Positions 1 to 4,969 of a stretch of 8,373 bases of DNA are shown here, piece by piece (within the stretch, counting starts at the first letter, position 1; every line of letters starts with the position of its first letter). The stretch is taken from contig JAEYZR010000245.1 of assembly GCA_023427945.1 (NCBI GenBank), forward strand, positions 1 through 8,373, given 5' to 3'. The notes below the pieces were generated by a model. The model had not been told where the DNA came from, did not search any database, and worked only from the letters and a program-made list of their open reading frames with translations. This DNA comes from Pseudomonadota bacterium. GTDB taxonomy: Bacteria > Pseudomonadota > Gammaproteobacteria > Burkholderiales > Burkholderiaceae_B. The position numbers and the translations under genes were made by a program.

Positions 1-22
1 GTATCCATCCGGTGAGTGACGC
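1..22 (+). repeat. IS66 left terminal inverted repeat
   Basis: The window's first 22 bases pair as an inverted repeat with 2592-2613 (17 of 22 identical, including the GTA tip and a shared GAGTG block). It lies 62 nt beyond the tnpC stop codon. Confidence 0.75.
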
Positions 23-83
23 GGCTGCACGGCGGCCGGTCAGGTCGCTGTCCTGAGGGTGCGGGTTCTGGCCATATGTGCGC

Positions 84-1706
84 TCAAGCCGCAGTGGTCG
101 TCTGATGCAGCCGCTTCCATTGCCAAGGCAGCAGTTCGTCGAGCCGGGTTTGCGGCAAATCGTTGATGCGCGTCAGCACATCGGCCAGCCAAGCCTGCGG
201 ATCGATGTCGTTCATCTTGGCGCTCACGATCAGGCTGTACATGGCGGCAGCGCGCTGCCCGCCTCGGTCCGAGCCGCAGAATAGCCATGCCCGTCTGCCC
301 AGAGCGATGCCGCGCAACGCCCGTTCGGCGGAATTGTTCGTCAGGCAGACCCGGCCGTCGCGGAGGAAGCGGGTGAAGCCGTCCCAGCGGGTGAGCATGT
401 AGTCCATCGCCTTGGCCACCGGCGCGTGCTTCGACATCCCGGCCCGGGCCGCCCGCATCCAGGTCTCCAGTTCCTCGATCCGGGGCTTGGACAGCTCGCT
501 GCGCACCGCCAGACGGTCGGCCGCCGAACGCCCCAGCGCCTCACGCTCGATGTCGAACAGCGGGTCGATGCGCCGCACCGCCTCCAAAGCCAGCGGGGAG
601 ATCGGCGGCGCTGCCTTGCCGCGTCGCTTGTTGGCGGCGATGTCGGCCAACTCGAAGAACTTCCGGCGGGCGTGCGCCCAGCACAGGGCCTCGGCCACGG
701 GCTGCGGCTGGCGGCTCGCGTCGTAGAGGCGGTTGTACCCGGCATAGGCGTCGGCCTGCAGCACTCCAGCCCACCCGGCCAGATGCGCCTCGGGATGCCC
801 GCCGCCACGGTCGCGGGAGTAACGGAACAACGCCGCCGGCGGTGCCTCGCCGCCAAACGGCCGATCATCGCGCACATAGACCCAGATACGGCCGGTGTCG
901 GTCTTGCCCTTGGCCAGAACTGGCACGGTCGTGTCGTCTCCGTGCAGACGGTCCGCTGCCAGCACATGCGCTTCGAGCCGGTCGATCAACGGCTTCAGCA
1001 CCCCGCACGCCGCCCCCACCTGGTCGGCCGCGGTGGACAGGCTGATTTCCATGCCTTCCTTGGCGAAGCGTTCGCACTGGCGGTTCAGCGGCTGATGCTG
1101 GCCGAACTTCTCGAACAGCAGCGTGGCCAGCAGGTTCGGCCCCGCCCAACCGCGCGGCGTGGTGTGGAACGGCGCCGGCGGTTGGCTGATCGTCTCGCAG
1201 TCCCGGCAGGAGACTTTCTCACGCACCGTCTGGATGATCTTCCAGCGTGCGGGGATGCGCTCGGCCGTCTCGGTGATGCTTTCCCCCAACTTGCACAGCC
1301 GGGTCGATCCGCAGCACGGGCACACCGTCGGCGCCGGAATGATGACGCGCTCGCGCGGCAGGTTGGCCGGGAACGGCTTTCTCGTCGGCGTCTTGCGGGC
1401 GGGTCTAACTTGGCCCGTCACCTTGGCCGCCTGTTCCGCCGCCAGATCGTCCTCGCTGGCGGAGGCTTCCGCCTCCTCCAACTGAAACTCAAGCTGGTCG
1501 AGAAGCCGGGATGTCCGCTCCGAGCGCCGGCCAAAGAGGTCGCGCTGAAGCTTTTCGATCTGGAGCTTCAGGGTGGCAATCAGCGCCTGATCGCCGGAAC
1601 GCTCGGCCCGCGCCTGGGCGGCGTCCGCCTCGGCCACCGCCGCCCGGCCGCGCGCTTCGATCAGCGCGGCGCGCAGGGCGTCGATGGTATCGGGCAGGGC
1701 ATCCAT
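84..1706 (-). CDS. tnpC: IS66 family transposase TnpC (DDE type)
   Basis: This is the catalytic transposase of the IS66 element, 540 aa, full length for the family. Domains in order: an N-terminal coiled-coil (about residues 8-80) containing the signature LFGRRSE at 57-63; a zinc-finger-like cluster with CPCCG at 129-133 and a second Cys pair at 167/170; then the DDE core. Candidate catalytic residues are in HGDDTTVP (Asp 257/258), QADAYAGY (Asp 319) and NNSAERALR (Glu 461), followed by the typical RRAWLFCGSDRGG block and a C-terminal segment ending after LLPWQWK. It starts with ATG at 1706, 82 nt after tnpB stops. No frameshift or internal stop is seen. TnpC cuts and joins DNA with help from TnpA and TnpB; their exact roles in the family are not well defined. 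Confidence 0.97.
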   Translation of the reverse strand: MDALPDTIDALRAALIEARGRAAVAEADAAQARAERSGDQALIATLKLQIEKLQRDLFGRRSERTSRLLDQLEFQLEEAEASASEDDLAAEQAAKVTGQVRPARKTPTRKPFPANLPRERVIIPAPTVCPCCGSTRLCKLGESITETAERIPARWKIIQTVREKVSCRDCETISQPPAPFHTTPRGWAGPNLLATLLFEKFGQHQPLNRQCERFAKEGMEISLSTAADQVGAACGVLKPLIDRLEAHVLAADRLHGDDTTVPVLAKGKTDTGRIWVYVRDDRPFGGEAPPAALFRYSRDRGGGHPEAHLAGWAGVLQADAYAGYNRLYDASRQPQPVAEALCWAHARRKFFELADIAANKRRGKAAPPISPLALEAVRRIDPLFDIEREALGRSAADRLAVRSELSKPRIEELETWMRAARAGMSKHAPVAKAMDYMLTRWDGFTRFLRDGRVCLTNNSAERALRGIALGRRAWLFCGSDRGGQRAAAMYSLIVSAKMNDIDPQAWLADVLTRINDLPQTRLDELLPWQWKRLHQTTTAA

Positions 1707-1788
1707 AGGGCCGGATTATACTCTGAAACCCGCATCAATCCTCGCTTTTCCTTCCTGATGGCGGCAGGCTGATTCATCGTGCCGCAGC

Positions 1789-2136
1789 CTATCCGGCCGA
1801 GCGTGGCCTCCAGGTTTGCTGGGGATTGCGCCAGTCGATCGCGTCGAGCAGATACGCGAGCTGAGAGGCGGAAATGGCCACGGCTCCGTCAGCCGGACTG
1901 GGCCAGATGAACCGGCCTCGCTCAAGCCTCTTGGCGTAAAGCGACATGCCGAGCCCATCGTGCCACAGGCACTTCACCATGTCGCCGCGACGCCCACGGA
2001 AGACGTATAGATCGCCGGCATGAGGGTCGCGGCCAAGCCCTTCCTGGACCTTCAGCGCCAGCGAGTTCATCCCGCAGCGCATGTCGGTGATGCCGCCGGC
2101 CAGCCAGACCCGCACGCCTGACGGCACCGGGATCAT
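1789..2136 (-). CDS. tnpB: IS66 family accessory protein TnpB (IS66 Orf2)
   Basis: A 115-aa protein with all family hallmarks: an N-terminal GVRVWLAGGITDMRCGMNSL block (residues 7-26), then DLYVFRGRRGDMVKCLWHDG in the middle, then the KRLERGRFIWP segment, and a C-terminal LAYLLDAIDWRNP. Length is normal for IS66 Orf2. The ATG overlaps the tnpA stop in an ATGA arrangement (2133-2136), so the two are probably translationally coupled. The family is known to be needed for IS66 transposition, but the biochemical role is unclear. Confidence 0.96.
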   Translation of the reverse strand: MIPVPSGVRVWLAGGITDMRCGMNSLALKVQEGLGRDPHAGDLYVFRGRRGDMVKCLWHDGLGMSLYAKRLERGRFIWPSPADGAVAISASQLAYLLDAIDWRNPQQTWRPRSAG

Positions 2137-2564
2137 GCTGACCGCCCTGACAGCGCGGCGATCACCGTTCCGACCAAAGCCGGATCGGCCGGGCCGGTGA
2201 TCCGCAGACGGGCGACCGCGAACTCAACCTCGATGATGCCGGCAGGAGGAGTGCAGGAGTCCGGGGGCGGTTCCGGCGCGTCCTCCGGCGACGGCTCATC
2301 GGTGGCGACGGTGATCGGCATGAAGGCTGGCAGCCGGGGTTGCGGACCGAAGAACTGGCGGCGCCAGCGGTACAGCAGACTGACGTCCACGCCTTGGCAT
2401 CGGGCAACCTCAGTCGCTTTGACGCCGGGCTGGAACGCCTCTTCCACCAGCCGCAGTTTCTCATCGTCGGTGAACTGCCGCCGTTTCTCCAGACCCGTAA
2501 TCACCTCGACGCGTTGGATAGTCATAGGCACTGCCATAGGGATAGCCATAGGGACACGCCCCAT
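2133..2564 (-). CDS. tnpA: IS66 family TnpA, helix-turn-helix DNA-binding protein
   Basis: A 143-aa protein, first gene of the IS66 operon. Residues about 29-70 form an IS3/IS66 Orf1-type helix-turn-helix (RRQFTDDEKLRLVEEAF, then VARCQGVDVSLLYRWRRQFF), likely used for binding the IS ends. A proline-rich linker follows, then a C-terminal segment IIEVEFAVARLRITGPADP typical of IS66 TnpA. The annotated ATG is at 2564; internal ATGs at residues 6, 10 and 14 are also plausible, the last (2525) giving a start MTIQRVEVITG that looks more like family members. The first residues are encoded by a 12-bp near-repeat (see separate entry). Confidence 0.92.
   Translation of the reverse strand: MGRVPMAIPMAVPMTIQRVEVITGLEKRRQFTDDEKLRLVEEAFQPGVKATEVARCQGVDVSLLYRWRRQFFGPQPRLPAFMPITVATDEPSPEDAPEPPPDSCTPPAGIIEVEFAVARLRITGPADPALVGTVIAALSGRSA
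2520..2555 (-). repeat. Three 12-bp tandem repeats at the tnpA 5' end
   Basis: Three imperfect copies of a 12-base unit (consensus RTCCCTATGGCT on the minus strand) encode VPMA-IPMA-VPMT. Each copy carries an in-frame ATG, giving the gene several stacked possible starts. Confidence 0.6.
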
Positions 2565-2591
2565 GATTCAGCTTCCCAGGGCCGTCACAAG

Positions 2592-2613
2592 GCGGCACTC
2601 GGCGGAGGGGTAC
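2592..2613 (-). repeat. IS66 right terminal inverted repeat
   Basis: Read on the minus strand this begins GTACCCCTCCGCC and matches the left end at 17 of 22 positions. It lies about 28 nt upstream of the tnpA start, as expected for the promoter-proximal end of an IS66 element. Confidence 0.75.
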
Positions 2614-2714
2614 GTTGCTGCGGCGACGACGCGATATGATTCCTGTCGTCAAAGTCTGGAAGGAGCGAAGAGCACGCACTCGACCTCTCGACCTTCGACC
2701 TCGACGGTCATATG
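2614..2714. other. Short non-coding spacer between IS66 and first miniature element
   Basis: About 100 bases with no convincing gene. It contains a CGACCT motif three times (around 2680-2702) and only very short open frames on both strands. It is the immediate right flank of the IS66 insertion, so any gene broken by the IS would have its other part left of the window. Confidence 0.5.
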
Positions 2715-2976
2715 GAGGAGAGCGCGATAGCTGTTAGGTGAACAACGGGAAGGGTGAACTGAACCGGAACATCGACTTGCCTGCTGGACTCCCGCGCGAC
2801 AGTCCGGGAAACCGTCGTTTGGCGACTAGATCGAAAACTGTTCGGAAATGCTCAATTCCCATAGGTTTTCGGACATCTTGAATGCCGGACGGGATAACGG
2901 ACAATAGGTTGCGTGCTGGTGTTCTTCGCCTGTTTCACCTTGGCGTTGTTTGGCGAACAGCCATCGCGCTGTCCTC
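2715..2976 (+). mobile_element. TIME-like miniature element, copy 1 (Tn3-type ends)
   Basis: A 262-bp element bounded by 38-bp inverted repeats. The left end (2715-2752) reads GAGGAGAGCGCGATAGCTGT, then TAGGTGAACAACGGGAAG. The right end on the minus strand (2976-2939) reads GAGGACAGCGCGATGGCTGT, then TCGCCAAACAACGCCAAG. It aligns over its whole length with the element at 3401-3661 in the opposite orientation, including an identical 23-base core at 2791-2813. Known: Tn3-family ends are 38 bp, usually with a GGGG tip and an ACG-TAAG type inner end; Tn3-derived miniature elements (TIMEs) are of about this size. No transposase is encoded. No clear 5-bp target duplication remains (atatg on the left, aaaat on the right). 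Confidence 0.75.
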
Positions 2977-2983
2977 AAAATGC

Positions 2984-3235
2984 TTAGGCGCCCCGAAAGG
3001 CGCGGCGCGGATCGCCTTGGGCTTGGCGCCCAGCATCGTAAGCATCCGCCAAGACCTTGTTGTTTGAATCGTAAAACGACGGTCGATACCCTCCGGGCTC
3101 CTCGCCCAGGAACTCACTGAAGGACCGTCCTGTCCTGCCGACGCTGATCTGTTCGAGCTCGTCGGGGGTCAGGCCGACCGCCTTGGCTGCGGCCTCAAGG
3201 GCGGCACGAACCGCCGTTTTCGAATAGTTGGACAT
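2984..3235 (-). CDS. Small hypothetical protein between the two miniature elements
   Basis: An 83-aa soluble protein I do not recognise. It begins MSNYSKTAVRAALEAAAKAV, has a likely alpha-helical N-terminal half (residues 6-35, with LTPDELEQI), then a Gly/Arg/Ser stretch GRTGRSFSEFLGEEPGGYRP, then NNKVLADAYDAGRQA and a basic C-terminus. The ATG at 3235 is chosen because AGGG lies 8 nt upstream; an ATG at 3250 would add MRDSA. It has a strong candidate promoter at 3294-3321. The stop lies 8 bp from the end of miniature element 1, so the C-terminus may be native or slightly altered by the insertion. No membrane segment or known catalytic motif is visible. Being bracketed by two inverted miniature elements, it may be passenger cargo. 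Confidence 0.6.
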   Translation of the reverse strand: MSNYSKTAVRAALEAAAKAVGLTPDELEQISVGRTGRSFSEFLGEEPGGYRPSFYDSNNKVLADAYDAGRQAQGDPRRAFRGA

Positions 3236-3293
3236 GGCGCTGTCCCTCATCGCTTCTAAACAGGGAGTGGTGGTGGTCGCTCACCGCCCCGTA

Positions 3294-3321
3294 TAGGTAG
3301 CGCAGTAATATGCCTTGTCAA
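3294..3321 (-). promoter_or_regulatory. Candidate sigma-70 promoter for the 83-aa gene
   Basis: On the minus strand there is a perfect -35 box TTGACA (3316-3321), then 16 nt, then TACCTA (3294-3299) as a weak -10; an overlapping TATAC at 3291-3295 is an alternative. It points at the 83-aa gene, leaving a leader of roughly 55 nt. Confidence 0.5.
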
Positions 3322-3349
3322 CCAAATCTCCAGAGGACGTGCGCTGTCG

Positions 3350-3400
3350 ATGACCAAGTGGACCGTCAGGGAACTGCTCCGGCTACGGCGCGCCAAGCAT
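3350..3400 (+). pseudogene. Possible truncated gene start cut by miniature element 2
   Basis: An ATG at 3350 opens a frame reading MTKWTVRELLRLRRAKH up to the exact edge of miniature element 2 at 3401, then runs into the element and stops at 3427. The TVRELLRLRR stretch resembles the N-terminal helix of helix-turn-helix transposases such as IS21-type proteins, but 17 codons are too few to be sure. Reported as a possible gene stub only. Confidence 0.25.
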
Positions 3401-3661
3401 GGGGAGAGCGCAATAAGTGTTCGCTAAACAACGCAAGGGGAGAACGAGCTAAGAACACTGGCCTGGGCGTCCTCTCTGTTATCCCGTCCGATAATCAAGA
3501 TGTCTGGAAGCCCGTCAAAAGCGTGAATTTCTGGACAGTTTCTAAACTGGCCGTCAAAGGTCGGTTTCCCGGACTGTCGCGCGGGAAGCCAGCAAACAAG
3601 CCATTTTTCCGGTTCAGTTCATGCTTCCCGTTGTTTGGCGAACACCTATCGCGATCTCCCC
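3401..3661 (-). mobile_element. TIME-like miniature element, copy 2 (inverted relative to copy 1)
   Basis: A 261-bp element, end-to-end homologous to 2715-2976 but inverted. Its 38-bp ends carry the expected GGGG tips: GGGGAGAGCGCAATAAGTGT then TCGCTAAACAACGCAAGG from 3401 (plus strand), and GGGGAGATCGCGATAGGTGT then TCGCCAAACAACGGGAAG from 3661 (minus strand). It shares with copy 1 the 23-base core (3563-3585) and a gttatcccgtccg block (3479-3491). Copies are clearly diverged, so they are not a recent duplication. Flanking 5-mers (agcat, taatt) do not match. The right end abuts an IS3-type transposase stub, which it appears to have truncated. Confidence 0.75.
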
Positions 3662-3722
3662 TAATTGCCTCCAGAACCATCTTCGCCTTGAACTCCGACG
3701 AATACTTTTCCGATCCATCCGC
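3662..3722 (-). pseudogene. IS3-family OrfA stub truncated by miniature element 2
   Basis: Minus-strand translation gives SEKYSSEFKAKMVLEAIRG, the signature N-terminus of IS3-family OrfA transposases (YSxEFKAKVxLEAIRG). After about 20 residues the frame enters the end of the miniature element at 3661 and the helix-turn-helix that should follow is absent. Upstream residues read through non-IS sequence. It is a relic of an IS3-type element next to the end of the defence-like operon. Confidence 0.7.
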
Positions 3723-3793
3723 ATAAAATCTGTTGTTTTCGTAGAAATCCCCAATCTTGCCTAGATTTGCGTGAGAGAAAGTCTGGATCAATA

Positions 3794-4969
3794 TTATGTA
3801 ACCGGCTCCGCCTTTTCTTGCTTATTGCTATTGTCGATGGAAAGAAGTTGTTTTTTCCCATAGGCAGCCATAGTCAAATCGGCCACTTCGTAACCATGCC
3901 GTGCGATGCGATCAAAATATTTTTCTTCAATTCGCGCTAGATCTGTTCGATAACTTAAGCATAAAACGCATTCTTCATCAGTCATCCTGCCGGCAATTTC
4001 GCCTGGTGCCAAGTTAAAATCTCTTGCAGATGTTCCAATCCTGAACAAAACTCCTTGTATCTCATTACTCTTGATGGATTTCATGAGCATGCGTGACCGA
4101 AGGGATCTTATCTGGTCGCTGGCGATATCAAACAGACGCGGAGATGCAAGGGAGCCCGTCAGCAGGCTTGCTAGGATTCCCTTTGGAGCGCCCAGCGATG
4201 CTGAGGCATCACTGCACATCAGTACGTCGCACCCCTGCAAGCCCTCCGCAGGCTTGTAGAGCGCTTCGAGTCCCATATTTTCATATGCCCCGCCGTCCCA
4301 CAGGCGGACGCTTCTATACTTCGGCTCAATCTTTTCAACGGGTTCCTTCGTCGCCGGATTGGTTCGCCACCACCCGTCCTTCGGAAGTTCGAGCTTAAGA
4401 GCGCCAATGGCGTAGGGTACCGCCGCCGATGCTGCAATCGCCTCAGCGACGAGGAAGTTTGGCGAATAATGGCGCCCGAACCGCCAATCACCCATCACGT
4501 CGCGGCTAAAGCGCCAGTTCTTGCCAGTTTCAATGCAAGTTGTGTTGATGTGCCAAACTGGCGTTGCCGGCAGGTCGGAGAGCTTCAATTTGATTAGCCA
4601 ACGATACTGAAGCATCTTGGCCAGGATATGCGCTCGCTTGTAGAAGATGCGCACGTTTTCTCTGATTGCGCCCCAAAATCCGAGGGCCCGGAAGCTGAGG
4701 AGATCCTCGGAAACGAGCATGCTTCGAACCGTTGGGTAAACCGATTCAAGAAACTCCTGGGACGACGGCCACTTCCCGCCCGCATGCGCGAAAATAGCTC
4801 CGGTCACCAAGCTTCCTCCAGACACGGTCGAGATCTGCGACACTTGCTCCAGATAGCCGCCTTCAGCGAGCCTCTTGAGGACACCGAGATGGAAGACCGC
4901 CGCTCGGATGCCGCCACCCGAGAGCGCAAGGCCTATTCTTCCCGTTGCTGGCATGGCGTTATCACTCAT
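3794..4969 (-). CDS. Patatin-like phospholipase, likely effector of the operon
   Basis: A 391-aa patatin-family lipid acyl hydrolase. Seen: the oxyanion-hole loop LALSGGGIRAAVFHLGVL (GGGIRA at 18-23); the nucleophile elbow STVSGGS with Ser50 as likely nucleophile (a TxSxG form rather than GxSxG); an SAAVPYAIGAL block near 181-191; and the catalytic-dyad motif LWDGGAYENMGL with Asp225. No signal peptide or membrane helix, so it is probably a cytoplasmic enzyme attacking the inner membrane. The ATG at 4969 overlaps the upstream stop by 8 nt (ATGAGTGA), implying coupled translation; a TTG at 4984 is a less likely start. The C-terminal 70 residues are helical and of unknown role. Known: patatin phospholipases (CapV) are CBASS effectors that degrade membranes on activation. 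Inferred: same role here; the activating signal is unknown. Confidence 0.88.
   Translation of the reverse strand: MSDNAMPATGRIGLALSGGGIRAAVFHLGVLKRLAEGGYLEQVSQISTVSGGSLVTGAIFAHAGGKWPSSQEFLESVYPTVRSMLVSEDLLSFRALGFWGAIRENVRIFYKRAHILAKMLQYRWLIKLKLSDLPATPVWHINTTCIETGKNWRFSRDVMGDWRFGRHYSPNFLVAEAIAASAAVPYAIGALKLELPKDGWWRTNPATKEPVEKIEPKYRSVRLWDGGAYENMGLEALYKPAEGLQGCDVLMCSDASASLGAPKGILASLLTGSLASPRLFDIASDQIRSLRSRMLMKSIKSNEIQGVLFRIGTSARDFNLAPGEIAGRMTDEECVLCLSYRTDLARIEEKYFDRIARHGYEVADLTMAAYGKKQLLSIDNSNKQEKAEPVT

Larger units (their letters stand above)
1..2613 (-). mobile_element. Complete IS66-family insertion sequence (tnpA-tnpB-tnpC)
   Basis: Seen: three consecutive minus-strand genes in the classic IS66 order, bounded by imperfect terminal inverted repeats. 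The left end reads GTATCCATCCGGTGAGTGAC from base 1. The right end, read on the minus strand from base 2613, is GTACCCCTCCGCCGAGTGCC. The first 22 bases match at 17 positions. Known: IS66 elements begin with GTA, make 8-bp target duplications and carry these three genes. Inferred: the element is 2613 bp and structurally intact. Its right flank starts at 2614 with gttgctgc, which should recur immediately left of the window as the target duplication; that side is not visible. All three reading frames are open, so it may be active. Confidence 0.9.

Noticed and set aside
1715..1720. Perfect TATAAT on the minus strand upstream of tnpC
   Set aside because: It is only 8 nt from the tnpC start and has no -35 box at the right distance, so it is unlikely to serve as a separate promoter.
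426..1772. A 448-codon open frame on the plus strand
   Set aside because: It is the antisense shadow of tnpC; high GC keeps several frames open. The minus strand has full IS66 motifs.
2680..2702. CGACCT repeated three times, looking like a short array
   Set aside because: Units are irregular and too few; no CRISPR-like spacers or conserved repeats.
2636..2734. Short plus-strand frame starting MIPVVKVWKERR
   Set aside because: About 32 codons, runs into the miniature element, no ribosome site and no recognisable motif.
3495..3791. 98-codon minus-strand frame as one gene
   Set aside because: It is a chance join of an IS3 OrfA stub (about 3662-3722) with miniature element 2; the second half aligns with the other miniature element, not with a transposase.
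3722..3793. Possible terminator after the patatin gene
   Set aside because: No convincing GC-rich hairpin followed by a T run was found on the minus strand.
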